A stretch of DNA of 64,000 nucleotides from Alisma plantago-aquatica (Eukaryota > Streptophyta > Magnoliopsida > Alismatales > Alismataceae): assembly GCA_963693085.1 (NCBI GenBank), contig OY856409.1, positions 524,084,803-524,148,802 on the forward strand, in the 5' to 3' direction. The translations under genes and the position numbers were made by a program. Of this stretch, positions 48,493 through 60,869 are shown piece after piece (within the stretch, counting starts at the first letter, position 1; every line of letters begins with the position of its first letter). The notes under the pieces were generated by a model that did no database searches, was not told where the DNA came from, and saw nothing but the letters and a program-made list of their open reading frames with translations.

Positions 48493-51400
48493 TGTTACAA
48501 CCCCAACTTTTGGGTTCATTTGGTGAGAAATGTAATTTCTCATATTAAAGATATTGGCACAAATAATGATATAATACAATAGCCTTGTTGGTTGTTTTGT
48601 GGGGTTTATTGGCTATTGGGCCCAATAACAAAGAAAAGACAAAAGAAACTCCATTATTTGAGTAAATAAGAAAATGAAGAAAAGAAAGATGTAGAAACCT
48701 CTAGAAGGCAAAAGAATATAATCCAAAGTTGGATTTCGTGCCTCTTGGGTTCCTTGGGTTCCTAGAAGTCCGAAGTTGCAAAGATAATGCAAAAAGAAAA
48801 GAAAAGATCAATTAAATATTTCTTTATTAAGAAAGAAATTGAAAATAATGATAAAATGTGGGAAATAAGTGAAAAGAGGTATAATTGAGTTACCCTTGGT
48901 CGATTTTTGTATCCAAAGGATTCCTAATATTAAATGGAATGCCAATGAGGAAAAAAAAAGCTAAAGAGAAATCCTCAAAAAGAGATATTTTAATAAGAAC
49001 TAAATAAGATAATGAGAAATAAGGAATATAGATGCATCTAGAAGGATAATAAGTATCCTTAAAAAGGAATTTCGAAATATTAGAGTTTCTTGGGGTCCAA
49101 GGAGCCCCAATGGAGAAAAAGAAAGAGAAAATACCAATAATAGAAAATAAGAGGATAATATGATGCATAATGAATGAATTTTGTGGTATTATTAAAGAGG
49201 TGGTATTTTCTATTAAAAGAAAATATAATTTCATGGCCAATAGATTAAAAGGAAAGGCTAGAGATAATGAAAGAGATCATTTTCATATATCTAATTATCC
49301 ATGAAATAAGGAATATCAAAGAAATAAATAGGAGAGAGAAGAATTACTTCTCCATGAAGGAACAAGGATCCTTTTGGGAAATAAACTTGTTGACTCATGG
49401 ATGGTCATCTTAGGGCGTGGACTACCACTCCTATATAAAGGTTAGATCCTTGGTTTGAGTCCAAGAGAGATATCCCACGTACCCTTATTTCTTCATCTTC
49501 TTCTTCTTGTTCTTGGCATACAAACCCTAACTAAGAGGAACAGTGTGAACATGAAGCCATGAGGCGGCAAGATGGACTTGCAAGGGGAGCCTGATGCTCC
49601 ACGAAACTAGGGAACAACTCTGCCATCGAGGACATGCCCTAACTTAGGCGCAGCTACAGCTGCAGCCGCACGGCTGCAACGTCGACCGACTGTTGCAGAC
49701 CTGGCCAGTGCAAGCTGGCCACCTTAGCCACAAGTTCACGATGCCCCTGAGTGCGCGGAGGTATGGCAAAGACAATGGAACTCTCCCTGGTGGCCGTCGG
49801 GGTCAGAAGAGGAAGGGGGAGTCGCACCTAGGGCTACGATCGGCGACAGAAGCAACGTCGGGAGGAAGAAGATGAAGGTTGGCGTGTTGGACGTTTTTGC
49901 CCCTCTGTGGGTTGAAGAAACACTTGACCTATCGAGGGAAAAATTGACATTCAATTATGTTTTTCAAACCAACAACGTTGCATGAATAGAGGCGACATGG
50001 AATCCTCTGATTGGTCCAAAAAGGCAATCCTTGCAAAATTCATAACTAAATAATGGTAGCTCAGATTGGTACATATAATTTATGTAATTTGCTCAGAAAA
50101 TGAGAGGAATTCATTAAAAATGGTTTTATAGGCTAATTCCTCTTACAATTCATAAAGTAGTGTAAGTTGTCAACTTTAATGAATTAAAGATTAAGAAACC
50201 CTATTTTGAGATGATTAATGTAATTAGTAGAGTTTAATGGATGATTAAAGTTGATATTAGCCTGTTAATCATGAAAAGATACAATAAGATAAAAAAGGAT
50301 GAACTTTTCACATAATTGGTTTAATTTAGAAATTCATGTGCATAAATATGCTTTAATGGGCCTTGAAACCCTAATATTAGTAAATGTGACTCTTAATGGT
50401 TTTAATTATTCAAAATCATGAATAAAGCTAAGATATGATCATTCTAAGCTTTTTTGAGTGTAAGGGTTCCTAATTGTGAATAAATACCCTTAATGTAGTA
50501 ATTAGGGTTTTCTAATGGATAAAGGTAGAATTAATGACAAATAGAGTTCATGTGTGGATTAGAGCATAATGAACTATGCATTGATGGTAAATGAGCATAA
50601 TGATCTTGTCATGTATTAAAAGGATAAAAATGGTAGCTTTAATGTAAAAGAGTCTTAATGGATTTAATTGATGGTTAATTATGCTTTTTCTGATATCAGG
50701 GTTATATGTTGTTAAAAGATAACCTTAGAGTCTTTCATGATAAATAGATGAGATAATTAGGGTTTGTGAGTAATTGTATAAAATTAGAGTTTAAAATAGT
50801 AAGAGATGAAGGAAACCCTAATTTCAATGGAAACCCTAAAAGTGGATTAGAAACCCCATGAATCGAGCTAAGTTTAATAGATCTTGATGGTATGATTAAT
50901 AATAGGAAATTGTATGCATATTTCAGGATCTCATAATATGCTTGCTTGCCTATTTGAATTTCTTGATTGGATTTTTCTATCTCAAATTAACTTGATAGGT
51001 ATGAGGTTACGCTTATGGATAATCACTTTAGTTTCACGGCGATTCCCGAACGTTTTTATCAGTTGCCTAAAAATAACTGTTTGGATGACTTTTATTTCAT
51101 GCAACTATAAAGTGACTATGACTATCACCATAAGTATGCATACATGACTGGCTCAGATCCTAGTCCTCCTTTGTGGCTTTGCAAATGCTAAAAAGGGTAA
51201 CCTAGGGCAAGGTTTAGGTTATCAAGAGTTAGGGATTGGGCTACCTACGTGTAGTGCCATGCAACTCTTTAGCACACCATGAGTTAAGGAGTGGGCTACC
51301 TATGGGTAGTGCCATGTGACTCAACCCTAGAAAATGATTCACATGTTAGGTAGGATCATGAGGGGTTAAATGGGGATCTACCATAAGGAAGGTAGAATCC

Positions 51401-51876
51401 AGGTCCACTGTAGGGACAGTGCGTAGGTTAGGGTATGTATGGATAGAGCAGTTATGTTGAAAACGTAAAGTTGTTTGTTAAATCATATTTTACTGCAATA
51501 TGTTGTTACAGTTAATTGCATGATTATTTTTCCCCACATACCAACATAATTCATTTATGCTGACTGACATTTTATTTGTCGGCATTTTAGGTACAAGTGA
51601 AAGGAACAAACAGTAAAGTGGCACGTGGAATTAAATGAGAATTAAAGTACAAAGGAGATTAGTTAGAATAGAATCTAGATGCGGATCAAAGTAGATATCC
51701 ATGTTTTTTAAAAAGGTATGCAAAGTTAATTTTTATTACAGCCTTTCAATTTAGTTTAGTAGAATTTGATAATTATTATAGATTATTTTTCGAACCTTTG
51801 ATCTGGAAATTGGGATAACGGCTTTGACCTCTTGGTCTCCCTTAATTGGGGGTTACTAGGAGGCGGGGTCATTACA
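48493..51876 (+). repeat. 3' LTR of gypsy element A
   Basis: 3384 bp, TGTTACAACC...GGTCATTACA. TATA box at 49431-49440, GC-rich leader about 49550-49900. Collinear with the 5' LTR, differing by scattered substitutions and the TTC tract. Confidence 0.95.
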
Positions 51877-51881
51877 TAGAG
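51877..51881. repeat. Target-site duplication TAGAG, right side of A
   Basis: Partner of 40817-40821. Confidence 0.95.
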
Positions 51882-52377
51882 CCTGAACCTTTACTATCTT
51901 AGTGGAGACATATGTGATGTAGAATTTAGAGAGAAGGACTTGCCATGGCACATAGATTGATCAAGGTTAAAGTCAAATAATTAGCATATGGTTCATGACA
52001 TGCTAATAGGAGCATTCAATATGATATTAAATAATGTCATAGTTTATTAGTGGCATGAACTACATCAAGACAATTCCTTCAGTGAGAGTGTACCTATACT
52101 ATGTTTTGGTGAATTTCTTAGACATGTAATACATGTCATGTTTCTTATTGTTGAATTCTTGTGAAAGGACTCCTCTCATTTACTCTTCTATGATTGATAG
52201 TCTTAATATCAACAGATGACCTAGTTCTTGTGGCCCTAGTACCGGTGTAATAGATAGGTATTTATTCAACTTGTCATCTGCAACTTGAAATTGATCATTC
52301 CAACTATTGTTAAGATTTTTGTGTAGTAATGTCATCCTCATGATGAATCTACTGATGTATTGAATATTTCCCAACAT
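51882..52377 (-). pseudogene. RT thumb and first RNase H of F
   Basis: Minus-strand frame GNIQYISRFIMRMT...KLNKYLSITPVLGP (52377-52180) matches the end of gypsy reverse transcriptase (G-R-x-x-Y-I-S-R-F-I, Y-L-x-x-P-P-V-L). It continues through stops as GVLSQEFNNKKHDMYYMSKKF (RNase H) and ends LLSKFYITYVSTKIVKVQAL, matching L-L-S-E-F-D-I-x-Y-V at the end of RNase H. The last codons run into the TAGAG duplication of A. Confidence 0.85.
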
Positions 52378-52599
52378 GCATGTAACGTCGTTCCCTGTAT
52401 AGGAAGTGGGTTACTCAATGTTCACTTGAGCTTTCCTTGGAACAACCTCTAAACCTCATTTGATTAGGATGTAATCCAGTAGACTATTTAAAGTGACATA
52501 TAAAGTGCATTTTTTGGATTCAATAGAATGTATAAGCATCATACACATGAACATATTTTTCAATAAGGTTGCTTTGAGTTGGTGATCATTTTAGCAATA

Positions 52600-52950
52600 A
52601 AAACTTTGCTTTCTTTTATGAATGAGGTCATGGAAGATCCATGGCATATTAATAGGCTGCACTTTTGTGTTTAGTCCAAATGGAATTTCATTACAGAAGA
52701 AAATGTCCCACTATGTGGATGATACTATCTTCTTCATTTTTAACGATATCATCTTGATTTGATTGTAACTAGAGAATATGACCATGAAGCTAAGGAGTTC
52801 ATTTTTGTCCATGTTGTCCACTATAACATTGTTATGAAGATGATCCTATGGACTAGATTTTTTGAGATCCTTGTAGTCAGTACACATGTAGATGTGTCCT
52901 TTTTTGGAGATTGGAAAAATCTTGGCCACCCATGTAAGATATGTCAAATG
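52600..52950 (-). pseudogene. Reverse transcriptase core of F
   Basis: Minus-strand translation gives WVAKIFPISKKGHIYMCTDY, KDLKKSSP, VIVDNMDKNELLSFM and SYNQIKM, then after a frame change FCNEIPFGL and WIFHDLIHK. These correspond to the gypsy motifs W-x-A-N-x-V-P-V-x-K-K, C-V-D-Y-R-D-L-N-x-A-x-P-K, G-Y-N-Q-I-x-M and Y-C-Y-x-V-M-P-F-G-L-K-N. The Y-V-D-D-M-I-A-K segment is not readable. The gene has decayed. Confidence 0.82.
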
Positions 52951-55900
52951 CAATACAAAGCCCATGTTAAACTACTTGTGTACTTCTCCATGTATGTTTA
53001 CTCCCAATTCATGTGTAATGTGTCTAGCATTCTCTTTCCTGGACCATATTTCTAGAGATGTTGGGAGACAATGTATAGAATTTGACTTGTTCACTCCTGA
53101 AATGTCAATGTCAATGTAGGAAAATATGTTGATGTACTAATGAGATGAGTTTAATCAAGACTGGCTTGGATGATGGTTGTGAAGTAGTTCTTATTTTCAT
53201 TGGAACATGGGGTGAGATCCTGTCAATTTGTATGATTTTATATCATTTGGGAAGTGGAATCTCAAATGTTCTTTTGTCTAACATTTAGAAATGACTATAT
53301 GTTTAAAGGCTTTTCTTTGAGTATTGCAAGTATGTCATAGAACAGTCACAATTGAATAGTACATTTGTGATGTAAGATTTCTAGTTTCATCTTTCAGGCT
53401 TTAAGCGTTAGCTTAAAAGGGTGATAGTGACTTATCACATGCCTATGGTGAAGATTCAGGAAAGATCCAGGGCAGACACTGCTCTTGATCATGGTCATTT
53501 TTCCATAAACTATGTTTGTTTGAGGGCATGTGTTTGCTCAAACATCCATGAGATAGTTGTTGATGACTTTGTCAGTTGATGTTAGTTTTATGACCAGATT
53601 ATGAATTAGATATTGAATCTCCACCTCTGTTTGTATAGAAGCTACAAAATATTTTCCTGAGTATGAAATATGTGGAGAGAGTGTGTTTTTTATACACTAC
53701 CCATGATGAAGAGATCATAAGAACCTTTGTGTAGCATTCAATAATTTCATGTCCAATGCAAGGATCAACAGAGACTATGTATATTGTGCTAAAAAATATG
53801 TGCCTCTAGCACTGATAGAGAGCATGAGTGAAAAATCAACTCGGTAACATGTGAGGAAGTGTGTGCATCATGTATCAAAGGGGTTTTGTTGATTATAATG
53901 CCTAAGTAGAGGAATAATTTCTTTTTATTTTTCTATAAAGGTGGCCTTTGTAATATTTTTTAGGATGTCTAAAAAAGGTGTGTAATGAAAATGTAAAAAA
54001 AATGAAAATCAACCTATTATGTAGAAAGAGGCTAATGGAACACATAGGTATTTCATTGTATTTGAAATTTTGGGTAGATATTGATAAAAGTGAACATCAT
54101 TAATGGTCATCTCTCTTCCACCATCTAGTTCCTGTAAAGAAAATTTTACATTTAGCTGATAGTCAGGACCTAGGTGTTTTCTTTTGGTGTAGGAACCTAT
54201 ATTGGTAAAACTATCTTGTTATGAAATATAATTAATTGAAGGGGATGATATCTTTCAAGGAATGAGGTCTTCTTTTTTAAGTACAATGTTGGTAGAATGA
54301 AAGAATAGGTCTTTCTTGGTAATACAAGGGCCTTAAATTGATATCAAATGGAGAAAGTCTACTGGGAGGTATATATCTAAACTAGGTCATATATCTGGAG
54401 AAGGATTCTTGTTTTGATGTGCTCAATGTAGCATCTCAATTATGCACATAAAAAGCAATGAAACAATTTTAGGTCTTGAACATGTATGTACATTTGAGGT
54501 CAAACTCAAGCACAAGGAACCTCATATTTGTAGATTTCACATTTTACATGGTTGAGATTTAAACAAATCAATGATGTAGCTTGGTCTTCAAAAGGTTTTA
54601 GCGAGTTATACATGAATTGGGTTTGAATTATAGATTTTTTATGGATTGAATTATAGGAATAAAATTGATGTTTTCTAGATTTTGTACCATGGAGAGTTTT
54701 GAATTGACCTTGCAATCTGTCTATGCATCAAAGGTGTCTATTCATGTCATGTTTGATGATTATAACCCAATAATATTGTGGATAGTAAAAGATATGGTTT
54801 GTTATAGTTTTCCATGAAACTTATGAGTTCCCAGGTCTATAGGAGTTGTAGATTGGTATTTCAGGCTAATTCCTGATGTTGAAGAGTTAAATGATCAGGC
54901 TAGATCCACAGATTGTAAGTTGAACCATGTCTTCTGGGATTTTTCATCTAAGATATGAGATTGGGTCTTGAGCAAGAATTTGTGGAATTTTTCTTTCCAT
55001 TAGTTGGTCTGTTGATGTAGATGTGTGCATCACTAAAGTAGATAAGGGCTTTGTCAGAGGAGATTTCTACTAGATGAACGTCACATGGTGTACATACATT
55101 TAACACTCTACACATAAGTATTAAGGTTTATAGATTGTAAAAAGATATCACACCAGTAGGAGATAAAAATATTTCTTTACACATAAAAGTTTCCACTTGC
55201 ATGGTAAGCGGTCTTTCACAATTAGCATATGATTTTATAGTGACATAAATCCCCCTACATGTAAAGAGGGGAATACTATCGAAATGCCTAAAAATGGAAG
55301 GCAAAAAGGACAGATTTTACCCATTGCAAAGTTTAACATTCTTGATTGTCCTCACAAATTTCAATGGAAAGAAAGAAAAAAGGACAAAAGAATAGGTCTC
55401 GTGTTTCACAAGGGGATTGTGGGGATGAAGATGTTTCATCTGATAGTCTTGATTTGATTGATTTGTAGTGATTGGGAAGTGCATCCCAATGACTGAATCA
55501 TACAATTTTCCTTTTAGTTCACCCAATGGGAGCTTAACATCAAACTATTTATACATAAATATATGTAAGAATTTGTTGAACATACTGACAAGGATGTTTT
55601 ATGAACATCCTTGGGCCAGTCAACTCCAAAAAAATTGGTCATTTTCTTTCAAATTAGTGAAAATATCCTTTTTGTATGGTTTAGATGCTAAATCATGGTC
55701 ATAAACTTGATAGATTTAATTAGGAATTGTCATATGAAGAAGATTAAAATATGGGGTGAGTTTCCTTTCAATGAATCAAGTCTTCTTGACATGTCGTTGA
55801 TGTCTATGATGTGGTCGACTCACTTTTGTCTTTTTCTCTAGGGGACACATGCAAGAATGATTGGAAGGTATAAACTAGAATTATAAAATGTTCCATGTTA

Positions 55901-57604
55901 TGGATTTAGAAGAAAGTAACATAATTATTTTCTTTTTGAATTGATAACATTCCATTGGTGATTCATATCTTATTTTTTAGGTGAAGTTGGGTCTTATGGG
56001 ATGTTCTGTCTTGTAGCAAAATGTTATTCAAGCTTCTATGGTAAATTGTATTAGTACGATATAAGATTTTTGAGATAAGCCTATGCCCCTCAATAGTTAT
56101 GGAGATTTTGAATGTGTATCCCATAGGTTGGATTCATTCTGGGGTTTCAATATGGCTTGGGGTATTGAGATCATTTCCAAGAAAAGTTAAAAGTTTCAAG
56201 AGCACTTCCATATCGTTCTAGGTTTTTGAACATTTGGGATTTACTAAGGAGTCAAAATATCAGCAATAGTTTAACACCTACTTGGGTTTAAAAAGATGGA
56301 TTTATCATGGAGTTAAAAGTTCAATATCATTTCAATGCTATATTGGGTTTTATACAGTTGTTTTAACTAAGGAGTCAAAATTTGAACAGAATTTGACACT
56401 ATATGAGGTTTTTAAACTGTTGGAATGTACAAAAATGAAGATTTATGTAGGTTTACTGTTGTCTGGGATTTCTAAAGGACTGGGCCAAAAGGACAAAATG
56501 TTTGTAAAATCTCTTTTATATCCTTCAAAGTGTGTTTCCCTTTTTGTATTCTTATAATATAATGTGTGTACATTATTAGGCAGTAAAGAGTAAGGGTTCT
56601 AGAAAGAGAAAGTTATAAGAAGAAGGTATAAAAAGGAAGAGAGAGAAAAGGTATACAAGAACAAACTAAGAAAATAGGCATCATCCTTAGTAATATTTGA
56701 CAAAATAGAAAGATACTTCTACTATCTTCAAAAAATGTTTGGTTCATTTTTGTCCAAATTTCATATAGGGTGATCAAACAACACATGTTAGTTTTACTTC
56801 CACCAAAAGAAATCATATTATAAATAAAGTTAGGTACATAAAGTAGATTGCCTAATGTCACAACAAATTCCCGATGATGTATAGTAAAAGATTACAAAAA
56901 GAAAAAGTTCTCATCATTTTCAGAGTCAAACCTACAAAGATGATATATAGAGGGGAAGATACAACTTTTATGGTGACTAGTTATGAGTAAGCAGGCTTTC
57001 AAGAACAATCCTGTAAATTATAAACTTACATCTACTTAGAGCTTTGACCTACCAAATGCACCTTGACCAAGACACTTTCTGGTTCTTAATTCTCAACATT
57101 TCATAATTCTTAGATATTAGATACTTCATTCCCATCAAGAAGAATATTAGGTAAGAGTTAAGAGAAGATTTATCGAATAGCTTGACCAAATCCAACACTT
57201 TGTTAACATGTCTTGATCAACTATGAATCCATAGGTATGGAAGTCAAGCTTAGCATGCTTACCTTTCCTTAGTTTCATAAAATAATTGTTGTCTGATTAA
57301 TGCATATCCATACTATTACTAGTTGCATTTTTAGCTTAATGATGCATTCATATTCCCAATTTTACTTTAGGATAATGTTTTTTTTTATTTTTCCTTATTG
57401 TTATGTTAATTTGTAAGGCGCTAGCTTAGTTCATCAATTTTATGATATGTTTGAGCTTACATTCATTCACTTAATTGTCTGATGGTTTTGTCAATCAAAG
57501 ACTTTTTTTGTGCATACCCTTGCCTACAGATAAGTTCCCCCTAGGGGGTGGGTTTTCTCAAGAGTGAACTGGCATCAGTTCACATAGGTGGAGTTTCCAT
57601 CAGT

Positions 57605-57609
57605 AGTCA
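57605..57609. repeat. Target-site duplication AGTCA, left side of G
   Basis: Directly before TGTAACACCCC; partner at 63765-63769. Without G and one copy, the flanking sequence joins smoothly. Confidence 0.85.
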
Positions 57610-58498
57610 TGTAACACCCCTGACCTGGGTTATACTTTAACCCTAGGTGTTTTGATTAAGAAAGATGATTAAATGCTTAATCTCATCTTATGAAAGGTAA
57701 TTAGGGCTCAAGAGGAACTTATATTGCAATTCTAGTCCTTTTTGAACATTGTTGAAATCAATGTTTTGTTTGTTTTGGACTAATGTGCAAAATACCCAAG
57801 TTGAGGGGTTTAGGTGCAAATTGTGCATGATAATATGTTCCTCATGTGTTGAAGCATCATTAGAGTGAAGATGATGATGAGGTGTGGCTTATGGAAGCCT
57901 GAATACCAAGAAAGAGCTGATAAAACAATGTATGTGCATGGAAACCCAGTTTTGGTGTAATGTGCAATTTACCCAAAACCTATGGTGCAATATATAAATT
58001 AGCACTTCAATAAGGTCCCTAATATTTCTTGGCATCATGTAGAGCAAAGAAAATGAGAGGGACACCTCATTTGAATTAAATTGGAGGAGAGAGAATCTTG
58101 ATATTAAAATAATCAAGATTTAATCCTAATTGAAACCCTAATTTGATTTAGGGCAAAAAAATAAATGTATTAATTAAAGGGCCTTAAACCAAAATTAAAA
58201 TGGTTGGATTCAGATATATGTATGACGTCCTTGAGCTTTGCAAGGACCACAAAAATATCCAAGGGAGTGGATAACTCACACACAATTTTATAAGAAAAAG
58301 AAATATCCACTCACATATGGATATTAATATAATATGATTTAAGGTGCTTGAATTGCTTTTCTTTAAATCATGGATAATTGAGAGGGATAAAATTAAAACA
58401 AGATAGCCTCTTCCCTAAGGAAGATAAGGGGGAAGAGGCTGCCACATTTTTGGGATTAAATGAATTTTTATAAGGCACTTTCTCTCTCCTTGATTTTC

Positions 58499-58508
58499 TT
58501 ATAAAAAG
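58499..58508 (+). promoter_or_regulatory. Possible TATA box of G
   Basis: TTATAAAAAG, about 890 bp into the LTR, a position like that in A's LTR (935 bp). A pyrimidine-rich stretch (TTTCTCTCTCCTTG) precedes it. Confidence 0.5.
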
Positions 58509-58509
58509 A

Positions 58510-58830
58510 CCCTTTACAAGCCAAATTGAAGGCTTTTTCGACCCCACTTCTTCTCCTTTCTTGGGAAACGACCAAGGGAGCTTGGGAGGATCAGGAGGAC
58601 GACCCCCAACCTGTTGTTAAGGTTCTTGATCCATTTCACCTTGATTCCATGGTGGAAATCAAAAATAAATTATGGATTTCTTCCTATTTCGATCTCCTCT
58701 TCAATTCTAACCATTCCTTTTCACTCAAACCTTGAGGACGAGCCTTGGAATGGTGAAAGGAGTTGCATCCACCATTGTTTCCGTGGACATGGAGCTTTGG
58801 AGATCAATTGGAGGCAGGTTTTATAACTTC
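58510..58830 (+). other. Mixed-composition segment with two short frames in G
   Basis: Frames 58526-58735 (69 codons) and 58614-58826 (70 codons) overlap just downstream of the TATA-like box. Neither resembles a known family; this is the likely transcript leader, the counterpart of the GC-rich block in A's LTR. Confidence 0.35.
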
Positions 58831-59019
58831 AACCCATTTTCATCGTTATTCAACCATTAATCTTGCAATTTCAATGATTCCTTCATTATCTTGTTTAATT
58901 GCCGGTTGAAAATGGTTATTTCATGAAATCAGAAGTTGTTAGAACTATAGGGACGAAGGTAGATGATGATGACATCATCTTGGATACTTTTTCCAAAGAA
59001 ATCATGGTTCATACGGTTT

Positions 59020-60860
59020 TGAGTTAATTGCTCATGCGGTTTCACCAAACCGTTTGAGAGAAACGGTTTGAAACCATTTGGGAGAAAATGGTTTCAAAAC
59101 CGTTTGAGTGAGTTGACCAAGGGTTGACCGTTTGATATTACTGTTCCTAATTATGTTGGTTAATAACTCACCAAATTTTATGGGTTAACTCCCAAGGAAT
59201 CGTGAGTTGAAGGCTAATCAATTAGGCAAACCTAATTGGATTAAGTGCTGAATTTTCAGCTTGATTAATTTGACTTTTTTGGCAAACGGTTTCAAAACCG
59301 TTTGAGAGGGTTGACCAAGGGTTGAACGTTTTATATTCATGTTCCTAATGATGTTGGTTAATAACTCACTTATTTTATGGATTATTTCCAAAGGAATCAT
59401 GAGTTGCAGGCCAATCAATTAGGCAAAGCCTAATTGGATTAAGTGCTGATTTTCAACTTAATTTATTTGACTTTTTGGGAAAACGGTTTCAAAACCGTTT
59501 GAAAGAGTTGTACAAGGGTTGAACGTTTGATAATACTGTTCCTAATTATGTTGGTTGATTACCCACCAAATTTTATGGATTAATTCCAAAGGAATCATGA
59601 GTTGAAGGCTAATCAATTAGGTAAACCCTAATTGGATTAAGTGCTGATTTTCAACTTGGCTGATTTGACTTTTTGGGTAAATTAGCCCAAACGGTTTCCA
59701 AACCGTTTAGGGATTACCCAAACGGTCTCAAAACCGTTTGGGGGTCACCCAAGACCATTTTAAAGTCTAGGGTTGGATATGGTTAAGTGATTGAAGGACA
59801 AAAGATATGGTGTTAACCCTAATCGGCTAAGTGCTGATTTTGCATTGGAATGAGTTGATGTTTTGGGTTGATTGACCCAAACGGTTTCAAAACCATTTGG
59901 GAATCATCCAAACGGTCTCAAGACCGTTTAGGGATCACCCAAGACCGTTGGGAGGTCTAGGGTTAATCATGGTTGACTAATTGAAGGTCTATAGGTACCA
60001 AATCACTTTGCAATTAAGTGTTGATTTGATGATCAACTCAATAGCTCAAACCCTAATGATTTTTCACTAGAATCCAAGGGTTGGATGAGCCAAACGGTCT
60101 CAAGACCATTTTGAGCTCATCCAAATGGTCTCAAGACCGTTTGGAGGTCACCCAAGACCGTTTGGAGGTCTAGGGGTGAGTATGGTTAAACAATTGATGA
60201 TCCAATGATACTAAGTTAAAGTGTAATCAATTGCTGATTTGGTGATCAATCCAATGATTCAAACCCTAATTGGTTGACTTGGATTTTGATGATGTGATGG
60301 GAAAATGGTCCCAAGACCGTTTGGTGGTCATACAAATGACCTAAAGACCGTTTGTGGTCAGGTCATGTTCAATTTGGATGATGGTTCAATGGTTTCAAAG
60401 TAACTAATCTTGCATTGATTAGTGTTGAAGGATCATCGATTCCAAACCCTAATTCAATTGATTCAAACCCTAATTGAGGACTAATTGAGGGTCAATTGAG
60501 GGTCAAATCAGTTGAAGTTTGACACATTTAACTCAATTGATATGAGGATAGGTCCAATTGATGATTGGTTCCATGAATTCAATGATTGAAGTAATCAATA
60601 TTGAGAACCCTAAACCGATTGGTGTAGTTGAGACCATCTTTGGTCCATGCAGTTTTGAGGAGGTTTGGACCAAACCGTCTCAAGACCATTTGATTCCAAA
60701 TGGTCTCAAGACCGTTTGGGACCAAACGATCCCAAACCATTTGTGCCCATGCAGTTTCAAAAGTCAAACTTGGGCAAACGGTCTCAAGCACCACCTTTAC
60801 CAAACGGTTTCAAACCGTTTGAGCCTTGAAGGACCAAGACCGTTTGGGGCTCAAGTAGTC
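59020..60860 (+). repeat. Array of hairpin-forming AAACGGTTT/AAACCGTTT motifs in G
   Basis: About 20 copies of AAACGGTTTCAAAACCGTTT or variants (two 9-bp complementary arms around CA). Clear full examples lie at 59284-59303, 59481-59500, 59910-59929 and 60801-60821. In the right half the inner part is mostly GGTCTCAAGACC, in which both arms have changed together. The copy at 59720-59739 has only one arm changed. Half-motifs (AAGACCGTTTGG) also occur. Confidence 0.9.
59113..59710 (+). repeat. Three tandem units of about 198 bp
   Basis: TTGACCAAGGGTTGA starts at 59113, 59311 and (as TTGTACAAGGGTTGA) 59508. Each unit has GTTCCTAATTATGTTGGTT, GGAATCATGAGTTG, CTAATTGGATTAAGTGCTG and ends in the hairpin motif. 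Looser units of about 190-210 bp, marked by CACCCAAGACC (59747, 59937, 60149), continue to the right. Confidence 0.9.
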
Positions 60861-60869
60861 AAAGTTGAT

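Larger units (their letters stand above)
40822..51876 (+). mobile_element. Ty3/gypsy LTR retrotransposon A, full length with 3.4-kb LTRs, inserted in F
   Basis: An 11,055-bp element: 5' LTR, initiator-Met primer-binding site, 4.3-kb interior with decayed pol, polypurine tract, 3' LTR, and a perfect 5-bp duplication TAGAG. About 8 differences were counted in the first ~190 bp of the two LTRs, so the insertion is younger than B. The interior has no long sense frame, so it was probably mobilised in trans or has decayed since. Integrase similarity and long LTRs suggest the chromovirus side of Ty3/gypsy (Tekay/Del-like), by inference. Confidence 0.95.
51882..57604 (-). mobile_element. Gypsy (Tat-like) element F, middle part: RT, RNase H and upstream region
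   Basis: Minus strand. The first 1.1 kb (51882-52950) encode broken reverse transcriptase and RNase H (see separate entries). From about 53100 to 57604 lies the expected gag/protease and leader region of F, but only short frames with stops are present and nothing could be named. The segment is interrupted at 57605 by solo LTR G; F-like sequence resumes at 63770. Confidence 0.75.

Noticed and set aside
52759..53119. Plus-strand frames of 75-98 codons as coding
   Set aside because: They are antisense to the reverse transcriptase of F, whose motifs are readable on the minus strand.
59020..60860. Regularly spaced palindromic repeats as a CRISPR-like array
   Set aside because: The repeats vary, the intervals are themselves repeats and not unique spacers, there are no cas genes, and the setting is a plant LTR.
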